DNA of 64,000 bases from Lineolata rhizophorae (taxonomy: Eukaryota; Ascomycota; Dothideomycetes; Lineolatales; Lineolataceae). This document shows, piece after piece, positions 35,254-47,454 of this stretch. The notes below the pieces were generated by a model. That model had not been told where the DNA came from. It searched no databases and worked only from the letters and a program-made list of their open reading frames with translations. Both the position numbers and the translations under genes were made by a program. The first letter of the stretch is position 1. Each line of letters starts with the position of its first letter. The stretch covers positions 1 to 64,000 of the forward strand of contig MU001710.1 in NCBI GenBank assembly GCA_010093515.1, read 5' to 3'.

Positions 35254-38200
35254 CGCCAGCCTGCCCGCCGCCGCCCAAGACGAGGCTCGACGCGGGGGTC
35301 GAATGGAAAAGAAAAGGGCCCGCAGGCAACAGAGACGGAAAGAGCTTGCGCGTGCGATGGATAGATAGCAGAGAAACGGAGAGGGCAAAAAGAAAAAAAA
35401 TAATAAAATATAAAAAAAAAGTTGACGAAGCTGATGCAGCGGGTGTGGGCCGTGTGGAGACGGAACGCGTCGTGTGTACCTGGGCACTGGGCGTGCGGAC
35501 GCGGAGGAGAGAGGGCTGCGGATGCTGTGTATGTAGGGGCGGAGAAATAACGGGGCGTGTTTACCTGACTTACCTCAGGCGCGCGAGGCCGGGCGCCGGC
35601 AGTCAACCGTCTCGCCTATGCTCGAAATCGGCTGGAAGCGAGGAACACGCGCCCGGGGGGGCCCCGGCCCGCAAGCGACCTGCAGGTGCTGCCGCGAGAG
35701 CGCGCTGGCGTGGACGCGCTGCGAGTTGCGGGGACGAGTTGCCGGGCGGTGTTCGCGCGTCGGCGCTGGCCACGATAGTCGTGTGCTGTGCGCGAGGAAG
35801 GATGAAGGCTGTCTATTTTTTTTTTTCCTCCAGGAAAAAGAAAAAAAATTCGGACGGCGTGCCAGCGGGGGGAACGTGTTGCCTGCGAATTTAAGGAAAG
35901 CCCCGGACTAACCCGCGCCCCGGGGCCCGGATAAACGCCGCCCCGGGCGCTCCCGGCAGGCACCGCCCGCTCGCCGCCACCCGCCCGCCCTCCGCCAGCC
36001 TCCACCCGCCCGCCGGGCTGGCCGCGAGCCCGAAGCGCAGGCGTCCGCGGACGTACCTACATACATGCGACGGGGCGTGGTTGTCGGCGCGGAGTCCCGC
36101 TGCTCCAGCTCCTCCGGCCAAGCGAGAAGAAGCGAGCCGCTGGTCGCTACCGGCTCCTATCACCGTCGCCCGCCCGGCGCCGGCTGCCACAGAGGCGGCA
36201 CCCGGCGCGTGCCGAGCGAGCGCCGGCTGCCACACGGCCCCAGGGCCCACACCTCGCCCCTACTGGCCGGCCGGCCCATACCGCGCATTTCGCGGCCACC
36301 ACTAGTTGTCTGTGTCCATAGCACCACCCCGACGACGCCAGCGCTCCCGCGCCGCCGAGGGTGACAGGTCTCCGCATCTGCTCCTCCGGGCAGCCGACCT
36401 GCCAATTGTCGTGGCCCGGACAGACGCCGCCTCTTGGCCCTTCCCCCGCGGGGTCTGCAGCCCGAAATGCGCTCCTCCTCCAATCGCGCGAGCCCTCGAC
36501 CTGTCGGGCGCATCATGCACCTTGGCTTTATTACCATGTTGCTCTCTCCGCTCGCTTTCCCCCCGGGTCTCGTCTCCGATCGCGTTGCCGTGGAAGATTC
36601 ATCCTCCCGTAGCTTGCGGGTGAGGCGAGCATCGCATCGTCCTACCCGGCTAGCCAGGACCCCTTGGACAAAATTAAAGCCGCCATGGAGACTCGGCGCC
36701 AGCAATGTACGTCGTAGTATGTAGTAGACCGCCACGAGGGAAAGCGGACCAGGGCAAGTACATACACACATACCTTCCCCCCTTCCCCTTTGCCCTGGCG
36801 CCCGCAGCCCAATTCCAACATCCAACATATCCTACACAACGTTGAGATTGCCCGGTCCGCCGCGACGAGCCGGGGGGCACAACACGCATCAATCACCGGG
36901 TGCATCGTGCATTTCAAACAACCCCTCCCCCCCTCCCTTCCCCTTCCAGGGTCCCTCGGCCGCCGCACGCAAGAAACCACAACACTCTCGCCCGTCTGCG
37001 GTCCGCGAAAGGTCGGGACGGCCTCGGCCCCCGCGCTGGTCGGGGCATGGAACCGTGCCACCGAGGATCACAGACAGGGAGGAGGCGGCGGAAATGCGCT
37101 GGCTGCCACGAGCACCCAAGCGCCGGCCCACCGTTGCTACATAGCAGCGGAGTACATATGTATGTACATTCATCGGGTTCCGTCCGATCATTTTAGGCGG
37201 GCCGGCGAACCTTTCCATGATCCCGTCGTTGGCTTGGCGACTTCCCGATCCCGGAGCGGTCCCCTTACCACGGGTCGGGATGAGAGACGGGACGGGCCAT
37301 GGCCCTTTCTGGCTGCCTCTCAGGAAGGGGTGCAACGCACCGGCGCGCAATCCACCATGGGAAGACGGGGGAAAGCCTTACTACATACATACTACGTACA
37401 TACGCAGCACTACCATACCTCGGGGCCTACCCGCCTCCCCAGTTCTCTGCCCTCGTCCGGCTGGGGTTCACTCTATTTTAGCAAACGGGCGGATTTATCC
37501 ATGCCCGGCAACCTGGTTCCTCGTCAAAGGCACCCCGTCGCGCGCCGCGCATTGTCAACCTAAAACACGGTTCTGCAATGGCGTACGCAAAAGCTTTTTC
37601 ACTCGCTTCCACATGGTAAACTGCGGGGGAGCCAAGAACGGATGGCCAGATGCAAGAGGCGGCTCCCCGTTATTGCATCAGACAGGAGGAGGCACACCAC
37701 CATCTCGTTGGCGGAAAACCCAGGTCGTCCGACGGGAACTGTCGCCGCAAACCGGGGGCGAAGCAGCGGCGTTTTTGCCCCCCTCAAGGCCGGGCCTGAA
37801 CTCAGAACAGTGCTATGCTAGCAACGACGGCTAAAAGCAAAAGGAAATGAGCAAAAAGGCGGAGTAAACTCAAGCCCGGAACTGGATGCGACTACGTAGC
37901 GAAAAAGACAGCGACTTGGACGACGGGACAGAGAAACAGACGGTCAAAAGCTTTTCCCGCAAACTAACCTTCCCTAACATCAACGCCTGGGCAAAAATTA
38001 CCTGCCTAACTACGTAATTCGTAGCCGGCGCCCCGTAACTGACGGCACCCGCACGTATGTAGGTAGTGAGACACACGGACAGACCGAAATGCCGTCGGCC
38101 ACCGGGCGAGCAGCCCTCCCAATTCCCCCCTCCCAACTTCTCCCCGCAATCTGGGACGTCGATGTGTGTGTGTGGGTCCCATCAGGCTTGCCGTCTGGCG

Positions 38201-38595
38201 TGCGCACCGTTTGAACAACATACTACGACGCATGCGCTCGCGCGCAGGCCCGCCAGAAACGCATTGAAGATGGAAAAAAATACAAAGTTTGCCCAAGCGC
38301 ACTCTGTCGCGAGAGACACCGGCGAGGGGGAGCGGCGTACCTGCCCACCAGGTCTTAAAGGGCGTCTACCTATATGCGTTCTCTCCCCGTCAGGGCGCGG
38401 AACGTGAGCGCACCCGAGCCGAGCGCCGCCAAACGACGGACGGGCAACAGCAATGCTGGGGTGGCGGGCCCGAGGGGCCCAGGGACCCCCCTTGAAGGGC
38501 CCGAAACGCGCTCCCTTGGCGCGAGGCCCCGTCGCTGCAAGGCCCCGTTTTCTAGAAGAAGCGCCGAAGCTCTCGCTTGCTCGCTCGCTTGCTGC

Positions 38596-38653
38596 GTAGT
38601 ACATATGTACTACGTATGTGTAGTGTGTACGGAACACGTACGTAGGTATGTAC
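38596..38653. repeat. TAC/GTA palindrome cluster
   Basis: Nested short palindromes (GTAGTACATATGTACTAC, TACGTA, ACGTACGT) run for about 58 bp. This is the densest example of a motif type that recurs from about 31.2 to 46.6 kb. Confidence 0.7.
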
Positions 38654-39917
38654 TGAGCAGCAGCATGTAGCTGGTGGGCTGCCCCTCGGCTGGCGGCTTC
38701 TCACCTGCCTATCCGGTCCATCCTTTCCCCACGCGCCTGCAGCAACCTGCGCCTGCCTACCTACGCAGTACTGTGGACGCATCGCCGTACATACGATTCG
38801 ATACAACGCCGTTGTGGGCGTGGCTTCCTTTTTCACCCTCGTTCCCTCTGGCTCCGCTAGGCACCGCGCCCGCGTCTCAAGACATCTCACCATCCCACCC
38901 CCTCCCGCCGTTCATTATTCCTTCTGCGACCATACCGGTACTTTTTGCTCTCGCGGCAAACGGGTCCCGAAGCAGCGGAATCACGGATAGGAGAAGCGCG
39001 CACGCGCAGCCATCTCCCCATTCTGCCGCCATCGCGCGGCGAGGACCGCCTCCGCGGCGGCGGGGAAATTGCGAGCCCGCAGTAGGCGATACCCGCGCCG
39101 CGCTCACACGCAGCGTGCGTAGTATGTATCCGCCGTATCTTTTTGGCGCACACCCACACGAGCGCCATGCCCGTTTCAACCGCCGAGCTGGTCTCGGACA
39201 GGTAGTGATTGCCGGCTTCTAAGTATAAGGATCGAGTCTAGACTTCGAAACAGAATACCATCTGATAGCGCACGCATGCATAGCAAACGTCGAGCGGCGT
39301 GTGGAGAGGGAGAGATAGAGAGAGAGAACACTGCATCACGGACACCTGCCCAAACCGGGCAACTTCAATGTTACCTGACAACAGAGTAACTTTATGTGTC
39401 TTGATTCTTACCGTTCCATCTATATCCTTTTTTTTTCTCCCCGAGCCACTAAGCCGACGCAGGCTACCTCCATGGCGGCTGTCCCTTACAGTTAGGATTT
39501 ACCGCGCCAGGCCACCCACAGGACTACTACATACCCACCTATTATGTAGCTGGAGGGCTCAATTTGTGACACTGATGTCCGATGCACGCAACGCACCGTC
39601 CTTTAGGCCCCTTCTCCAGTCTCAGCTCCGTCAGCAGGCCTTGCCATTGGAGTGCCGCGGTCCACGCATCTCACTTCCCAGTAGTGGATTCCATTCACAT
39701 GTCCAACCACTCGCCTCCTTACTCATATAATTGCCCATCCAGCAAGCTAACTGGTAGCTACCTGAGCTATGCGAACCTGTTCAACGCGAGTATCAGGTAG
39801 CGAGCGGAGCGTCGCGCCAGCCAATGACGAGGCGCGTGAAACGCAGCGGAAATTGCTGCAGGGCAGTGATCACCGACGTTCGATTATCGGAAGACCTACG
39901 GAGTACCTAGGGTCTCA

Positions 39918-39944
39918 TTTTTTTTTTTTTGAATTGGGAGGGAA

Positions 39945-39985
<41 letters not shown>
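39918..39985 (+). repeat. Homopolymer pair: T13 followed by G41
   Basis: Thirteen T (39918-39930), then 14 mixed bases, then 41 uninterrupted G (39945-39985). Such a G-run can form several G-quadruplexes and is prone to length change and sequencing error, so the exact length is uncertain. Confidence 0.85.
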
Positions 39986-39986
<1 letters not shown>

Positions 39987-40170
39987 AGGCAGGAAAGGGA
40001 CTGGACTCCGCTTCGGAGGCATCCTTCCTAACCACGCAGTACAGCTAGGCGCCTACACATATGCTTCTCTACAAAGGTAGGCACTCACAAGGACGACGAC
40101 GCTAGCCTACCCAGTAGCGGCCCTGTTGACCCCAGTAGTTCCCGCTAGGAAGTAGCTACCAAGGTAGGCA

Positions 40171-40232
40171 GGATCTTACTACATACGTAGTGCCCAGGTA
40201 CGGAGTACATACCCCAGGTACCTATGTACCAG
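40171..40232. repeat. TAC/GTA palindrome cluster
   Basis: Contains CTACATACGTAG, CCAGGTACGGAGTACATACC and CAGGTACCTATGTACC, all built from TACNTA/GGTACC palindromic blocks. Confidence 0.65.
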
Positions 40233-41398
40233 CCCCCTGAATCATCCATGCCTCTCTAGCCAAAGGCACGGCCGGGTGCCTTCCTACGCACCGCCGACAT
40301 ATCTAATTCAACCAAGCCCGGCCCCCGTCTACATATTCTAGTTCCCCACTTTTATCATGTATTCAGTCGTTTCACGCGGACCTGAGCTCCCTTCCGCCTT
40401 CCCCTCCCCTCCCTTTCCCGGCGGCCCTGCTCTCCAAGCCTTTCCTTCGTCACATCTTACCCGGTCCCGGGAGAAACGTCCCTCGCCTTCCTCCCTAGCA
40501 ATTGCGATTTGCAATTACCAACACGACAACGACGCAGGTGCGAGGCATGGCCCGGTCCGTCTCTCCCAGAACATTGTAACGGAACCGACTCGGATCGAGT
40601 CCAGTGAAGATCGAGCAGATTAACATAAACAACCTCAAGTGCAGCGGTGCACTCGCGAACCTTCCGCACGACAACCCCGTCATCCCAGAATGAATCAGAA
40701 GATATTGACAATAGTTTCGCATTGCTTTTTTTGTTTTTTATTTTTGATCTTTGACACCAGTTCCGTCACGGCCCTCTTCTCGCTCTACGCCGCCGCCGCT
40801 GCTGCGAGCCGTGACCCTACTTTCTACCACTACCGTCTTCCACCACACGTCGCGGCTGTCAATGCTACCGATTCCTATGCTACCGCCATCCTGCAGTCCG
40901 ACGTAAATGCGCCGCCACTGCCACCGCCGGAACACATGCGCGCCGAGGGATTTAAGTATCGCGTCGGTTATAGTCTGCAAGGGAAATAGAATAAAATGGG
41001 ACCCCCCTCCTTTCCCAAATGGTGGGGAAAAGAAAGGTTAAACACCGCGCCCTTCCCATTTTCCGCCCCTAAAATCGCACCTAGGGAGAACTTTAAAAAA
41101 AAAAAAAAAAAAAGTGAAGAAAGAAAAAGAAAAGAGCGCCTTTCAGTTCTAAGAAAAACTCTAGTGCATCAATTTGGAAGCATTTCTAGTCCTTTCTTTT
41201 CCCTCGTCTAAAGCCTATCCTCTCCGATTCCGATGGTTGAGAAAATAAAAGAAAAAAAGAAAAGAAAGGTTGGAAGACCAGCAAGTCGCATGCCTTGCGC
41301 GGTGGGATATTACCTCTTCCACAAAACCCCCACGCCCCCCGTCCCCTAAGGTCGCCTGCCAGAACTGCCGTTTCCTCTGTTTTTTTTTTTTTGTCGGC

Positions 41399-43569
41399 TC
41401 AAGATGCCATATGCGCGCACTCAGGCACGACGTTGTTGAGCTTTCCTTTTTCCAGCACGGCACGTACGTTTCCAATATTCCACTCCTCCATGGCCGTTTG
41501 CGTCTGCGCAAGAAAACGGAAAAATGGTCAGTAAGGGTGGAATACTAGCATATTTGGGCCGGGTCCATATCCTCTCCAACATGTAAGAGAGGGAGGCAGG
41601 GAGGAAGGGGTGGTATGGCAGCGGTCCTGCCTCCTTCTAAACGACGACGAATATATCAAGCGAGACGGCGGCAAATGGATTGGCAAGTGGAGCGGGGTCG
41701 CGGTTGCATAGGACGGAAATTAGGTGTCCCCTCTTACCTCGACAGTCCACGTTCCCATATGCGGCACCAGCATAACGTGCGGGTTTGCGATTAGGCCCGG
41801 GTGAATCTTAGGCTCCTCCTCGTACACGTCGAGGCCGCACGACAACACGTGGCCCGAGTCGAGGGCGCGGACGAGGGCGTCCTCGTCGATGATCGCGCCG
41901 CGCGCCGTGTTAACGATGACTACGCCCTTCTTCATCATCTCAAATTCGCGTGTCGAGATGAGGTGGCGGGTGTGTTTCTGTTTCGCGAAGAAGAAAGGTT
42001 TCAGCACTGTTCTCGTCTAGGTATCTCCGTCTCAACCGCGCCGCCATGGCATCAACACTCCCGTGCAGTTCTCCAAACCTCGACGAGCAAGACTAAAGCA
42101 CAGCGAAATGGCTCTTCAGCAGTTAATTGCAGGACAAGGGCTTACTGACATTGAGCGGCAGGTTCAAACTGATGACATCGCTCGTCGCGAGCAACTCCGC
42201 GAACTTGACATAGGGTGCCCCCCCGGACATCTCCTCGCTTAGCCTGTTGCGGTTGTGGTAGATGACGTTCATGCCAAACGCCTCGGCCTTCTTCTTCAGA
42301 TTGCGGCCGATGCCACCCATGCCCAAAATTCCCAGCGTCTTGCCCTCCGGATCGTGGCCCAGCGGTGGCGGCGGGTGGCCGCGCCACTTGCCCTCACGCA
42401 GTGCTAGCATCGAAGTATTAAAGCCGCGCAGCGCGCCGATGATCAGGAACATGTTGACGTCGGCGGTCGCGTCGTCGACGGCCGTAGGCACGTTAGACAC
42501 CTGGATGCCTCTATCTGCGCAAGCGTGCGCATCCACCTGGTCGTATCCGGCACCTAGACCCCTGATGCGTCAGCTTAGGCCGTGACAACCGCTAGCAATT
42601 CCTCCCCATGATTTTAATCCTCCTGTCTCTTTCCGTGTGTTCAAAATCAATCACACACACTCCATTGCGTGCATTGTGTTAAGGTTTAAACGCTCGGCAC
42701 TTCAACCACCCCTGGAAAGGACATAACCGTACAACCAATGCTTCACCTTCTATAACAAACCTCTGTTTGCAGCGCTGATGTCACCTAATCCGAAAATGGA
42801 AAACTGACAAAAGCGGACCGCATCATAGCCTCCTGCACCACCACGCTCCTGTTCGAAACTGAAGTACACTCTCTTTCCTGGTTTCTCTCACTTACCATTA
42901 TGACAGATGAACTTGACACTGTCCGGCAAGACCTTGAGCAGTTCCTCGTCGAACAGACCCGTGATGCTGACACTCGCAAACGTCCGGCAGATAACGAGCA
43001 CGCCGTCGAGGGTGCCGGCCGCGCACTCGTCCAGGAACTCAGCCCTGTTGCAAGCCTGGGGGGTAATGAGCTCGCCTAGGTCGGCAAGAGAGTTCCACGC
43101 GTCGTGGGCACTGTTTTTGTTCGCGAAGGCACCGGATATAGTTAGTGCAACTGCGTTGGCGTATGATATATGGACTGCGGTCTCGATGCGAGTGACGATG
43201 GCAGGGAAGGGGAAGGATTTGGAAGATGCAACAGACGATCTAAAAGCAAAGGAGGAAAGAGAGCTGAAGGCCGGGCTGCGCGGACTGACAGCCCGGCTCA
43301 AACTAAAGGGGGCAATTGCAGACATCGGGCACACGTGTACGCATAGAGGTGCGAGACGAAACGGCTGAGAGCACAACGACGCGAGGCTCCACAGGGCAGT
43401 GAAGCTAAACTAGGAGGGAGAAAGCAAGAGGGGGCTGGAGGTGGCAAGAACAGGCTAGAGCTGCCGGACAGTCCGGTATCGGAATCGGGTCTTTGCGGGA
43501 AAGGGAGAGCTCTGGGTGAGGGACGTACTGCTCGACTACTCCAAGCAAGAGAACCTTGGGCTTTACCAT
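41399..43569 (-). CDS. D-isomer-specific 2-hydroxyacid dehydrogenase (glyoxylate/hydroxypyruvate reductase type)
   Basis: Exons 43569-43529, 43110-42896, 42553-42150, 41977-41738 and 41503-41399 give about 334 aa, the family length. It reduces a 2-oxo acid (probably glyoxylate or hydroxypyruvate) with NAD(P)H. It starts MVKPKVLLLGVVEHAHDAW after splicing. It has FICHNGAGYDQVD, DVNMFLIIGALR, the dinucleotide loop GILGMGGIG (about 160-168), and the catalytic set Arg246 in VNTARGAIID, Glu275 in VYEEEP and His293 in VPHMGT. It ends with IGNVRAVLEKGKLNNVVPE. All phases agree. The introns (418, 342, 172 and 234 nt) are much longer than the ~55 nt seen elsewhere in the window. The first intron could hide an alternative first exon (an open frame starts at 43376), but only the 43569 start gives the conserved N-terminus. 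Confidence 0.92.
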
Positions 43570-46500
43570 GCTCGTCGGACCCGGGTTCCTGAAGCGGAGG
43601 GAGAGGGGAAGGAAGCTCGGTGCGGTTGCAGTTGTGCGTAGTGACGGCTAGAAGTATGTGGCAGTCGGATTGGAACGCGAATACCGTGCTGGCTAGTAGG
43701 CAGGCTGGCAGGTAGAAGGCAGAGGGAAAGAACAACGGCCCCGGTCCTGGGCAGGAATAAATAGGAAGGTGTAAGAGTATTGCCACCGAGTGCTAGCCGC
43801 GTCTATTTTACGTGGTCGTGGACGAGGCCGCCGGGTAGTGACTAGCAGCCGGCAGGCCAGCGCGAATCCGGATAGAACCCCACGACAGCGCGTGCGCGCT
43901 TAGCAGCCCAACCGTTAGGTTTTCCAGCAGCCCGCTCTACGCCGAGCGGCTCTAGACACGCGAACTAGTCGAATGCGGGATGTTTCGGCGCGCAGCCAGG
44001 AAGGATGATGACGGGGGAGGGGCAGAAAGTGAAGGTTTGCAAACCGCCGTCAGTCAATTGGGCCGCGTTCACCTGGGGGCAGCCCCGGCCTCCTACGTAG
44101 GTCTTGCCCTGGGCCGGGGGGGAGGGGTCTACGCAGCTCCCCACGTCACCGGGCGTTGGCCTCTTGCGCCGGGCGGCAAACTCAGCGTCGTGGCCAGCGC
44201 CCAGCTGCCGCTGCCGCCGATGCGGGCGTGCGAGCGGGGCGCCTTTTTTGGGGTACCGGCCGGGGTGACGGCGACGGCGACGGCGGGCGGCGGTGCTTGG
44301 TAGGTTGTCCGAGGGCCGCACTGGCTCTGGGGGGTGGAGGAGGGGGCCTGCGACGCGCTAGCAAGTTCCGCGTCGCGCGAGTCGCGGCGGAAGACTCGCG
44401 GCGCGCAGGGTTTTGCGGGCGCCTTTCTGGTCTTTACCGGCGGCGGGCGGGAGTGGTGATGGTAGCAGCGGATGTTGAGCTGGCCAAAGGCAGGACAATC
44501 CCTCAGGCGCGGGAGCGGGCGCGGTTCGAGCTCTTATTATATCATCGCTACCAACCTCCGGCCTCTCCCTCCGGTCGGACCTTCCCCAGGCGCTGGGGAC
44601 GGCAGCCAGGCCGTGACGCTTCTTATCGTTTGCGCCTGGCCAATAGGGCCGCGGGGCAGGCGCGGAGGGGGCAGCCCGCGCGCCGGGTCAATCTAAGCTC
44701 GATGCGGGCGCGCGCCCATGATGGCGGATCTCGAGTCGTCGTTCCTTTTCCCATTAGTTATTCTCCCTTTTCTCTGTGTCCGCCGCCGGCGCGATGCCTT
44801 CGTACCGACTTATCTTGACCTCCCTTGCCCACTGACCCGGGCACTGCCCTCGGGCCTTTTTCGGAAGGGACCAATCCTCCACTCCGACACGTGCGCGCCC
44901 GAAGTGCCGAGTGCTGGGGCCGGTGCGCTGGCAATGGAAAGGCGGTTGCTTTGCCCTGAGGAGGACACCTGTGCTTTGGGCAATTGAAGTATACATACTA
45001 CGTAAGCGACTCACACGGCCTTCATCTGATAAAGAGAGCACCTTGCCTGGCACCCCTGGCCCCTGGACGGCCGCGAAAAGCCACGAGCGCCGATGCGCTG
45101 GCAACCTGGCCCGGCCGATGGATGTACATAGCTGCCTCGGCCGCCAAGCAAAGCTGCGGAGCGATCTGCCGCCGCCGCCGAAGGGGACTTCTCTCCGCGC
45201 GCCTCGACGCTCGCAGCGAACATGCTTTCCACCTCTGCCGGCCAGCCCCAATGGACGTCGGGGTCGACTAGCTGGTCGGCCCCGTCCCGAGCAGCGGTGA
45301 CTAATCCCGGCCAGCCCACCTACGTAGTAGAAATCCCAACTCTACAGGGGCCCTCGGCCCCTTGGTGACATCAAGGTTGGGGAGCCAAGCGAGGCGTGCG
45401 CATTGCTTATGGCGGGAAGACGCGAGGGCCGACGAACGGGACGGCTGCAGGGCGCTAGCGACATGGAAGCCCCTCTTACTCCTCCGTACCCCACCCATCC
45501 ATCCCTTGTACCCCATCACCACCACTACCACCACCTCCGCCGCCGCCGCCGCCGCCGCCGACACCACCACTCCACGCCTGCCGCGCGCCGCCCAATACCC
45601 GCAGGCCAACGAACGCCAATTGGGTCCCGCTAACCCCCCCTCCCATCCCTTGTGGCTGGGCCGGGCTCTTTCGTTTTGCCCAAGTGCAGATCGCATTAGG
45701 TACTGGCAACCCGAACCTAATTCGAGCCTGGCCTTACCCAGCGTAGCTTAACCTGGCGGCCCTGGAAAGGCCCGAGCCTAAAAGCCCTGCGCGCTGTGAG
45801 TTCTTCCGTCTAGGAAAGCATATCCTCGGGTCGCGTGGTTGGTTGGGTGGGGCGAAGATGCGGAGGACAGTTGCGAATGAGATGCGGTGCGGAGGGGGGG
45901 GCGGTAATCTGCCGGCCTGGTAGTCCGGGGTACTCGAGTGCGCCCAACGACTATCCGGTCCGGTGCTTGGTACCTGGGTATTTTCCTGGGTGCTGTAGTA
46001 GTGAGTCATTCTGTTTCAATTGCTAGTAGGTACGTACTTCGGTACATATCTATGTACCTCATCCTCATTCAGCGGCCGGCGCTAGACCTATCAATTGACT
46101 CAGGCGATCGCGGCGAAAGTGATTGACGAACAAAATCTTTCCACAATCTTCAGACCTACCAAAGTACATACCTGCGTATATACTTAGGTACATCTTTAAC
46201 TACCTTGTTATTCACCATAGGAACCACTCCACTTGCTTGTATCCATTTATCTCGCGCCGCCGCCGTCCCGTTAGTAGTCTCGCAGCTTGAAAGTTTCTAA
46301 ATGAGGTAGTGACGGAAATTTCGACCCAAATAACCGCCGCAGGCCACAGTGCGCCCGCGCGCTTTTTTCCCGCGCACGCAGGCTCCTAGGCCTTGGGTTC
46401 CACGCCATTTTACCAGGGTCTTCCCGGTCCCCAAGTTCCCAGAAGCTCGCCCCGTTCAATTTTTCATTTTCTCTTTTCTCTCGCCATCCGCCGCAGCACG

Positions 46501-47043
46501 GCGGCTAGCTAGCTGACCGGCTGGCTGAACGGCTAGCTTGCCCGGAACCTAGAGCAGGCAGGTCCCTGACTTCCTATGTAGGTGTTTATCTCTCGTCGAA
46601 CATCAATTGCGTTCGCTGGTGATAGACAACACTTGCCTGACTCGGACATGCGTCGTCGATCTCGCCCTTTCTCGCAGTCGAAGATAGTAAGCTTCGTGCG
46701 CTCAGGTGCCTACCGCGGATTATCGGACTGTAAGTATTTTGCTTTGGTTGCATATCGCGTACGATAGGGACGCAATTGACAGGTCACTTCTCATTTCTCC
46801 TTCTATTGAGAATCCTGTACCATTGGCTGCCACAATATGGACTCCATATCTACGTTTTCGCCCTCTTTGTTCTTTTTTTGTTTATTGTATCTTCCGTCTC
46901 TCCCCAACAGCTTTGAGTTGAGAAGTAATAATAATGTTCAATAAGCCAAGTGTAGAGCACTACAGTGCTCAGGAACTCAGTTCAGCACCACGGAGTCTAG
47001 TTGGACATTATTACACAACGGTGACTTCAACAGGTAGATTCAG
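43570..47043. other. Gene-poor GC-rich region upstream of the dehydrogenase
   Basis: No gene recognised. It contains TAC/GTA palindrome clusters (44988-45004, 46027-46053, 46160-46192) and a CAC/CCG microsatellite (45514-45572). Overlapping open frames are composition artefacts. Confidence 0.5.
45514..45572. repeat. CAC/CCG trinucleotide microsatellite
   Basis: (CAC)n passes into (CGC)n and back to (CAC)n. It reads poly-His, poly-Pro or poly-Arg by frame but lies outside any supported gene. Confidence 0.85.
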
Positions 47044-47454
47044 TCACCACAAACCCCCCCCCCCCCCCCGCACGACCGGCTGAGGCGCGCAATTGCCGTC
47101 CTCAATAGACTCCGTCATGGACTTGGCCAAATTAGCATCGATCAGAGAAAAGTTGTCCGACTGCCCGTTGCCCTCGGTCGTTGCCGCTGCGATATCCTGG
47201 CGTTGTGATGCGCGCCCCGCCATCGGCACTTCCGGCTTCTCCACAAGGCAAAACCGCTCCTGCGAACTAGCTGCCCGACCATCGATAGTCTTTGGCGTCG
47301 AAGCTCTAGACGCAGGCCGGCTCGAACGCATGAACATCGCCACGGAGGATCGATCGATGTCATCAGCTCCGATCAGGACAAGGCCTACACGACAGAATAT
47401 GCCCAGTCCAGCAACGAGGATCAGGCCGATGGCGAACATTGCCTTGCAATCCAA
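47044..47454 (-). other. Open frame with N-terminal hydrophobic segment, downstream of the HET relic
   Basis: About 136 codons. It begins with a strong hydrophobic helix (MFAIGLILVAGLGIFC, then GLVLIGA) followed by a polar, Ser-rich, charged tail. It could be a small tail- or signal-anchored protein or debris of the HET locus. A C16 run (47054-47069) encodes its final glycines, which argues against it being a maintained gene as drawn. No family recognised. Confidence 0.25.
47054..47069. repeat. C16 homopolymer
   Basis: Sixteen consecutive C at the 3' edge of the degraded HET locus. Length may be unreliable. Confidence 0.8.

Larger units (their letters stand above)
34458..41398. other. 7-kb gene-poor, GC-rich, repeat-studded region
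   Basis: I see no gene of known family. Contents: (GC)n/(GAGC)n at 34683-34710; a GCA-rich microsatellite at 35198-35253; A/T runs near 35390-35420 and 35815-35855; many TAC/GTA palindromes (36053-36068, 36758-36774, 37151-37172, 37379-37402, 38596-38653, 40171-40232); a T13 run then a G41 run at 39918-39985; A19 at 41095-41113; and T13 at 41380-41392. Overlapping open frames in all six phases come from high GC. A weak candidate for a small secreted protein at 40690-40989 is discussed under findings. Confidence 0.6.

Noticed and set aside
34998-35894. 298-codon plus-strand frame with poly-Ala
   Set aside because: It runs through the GCA microsatellite and A/T runs; the translation is simple-repeat sequence without domains.
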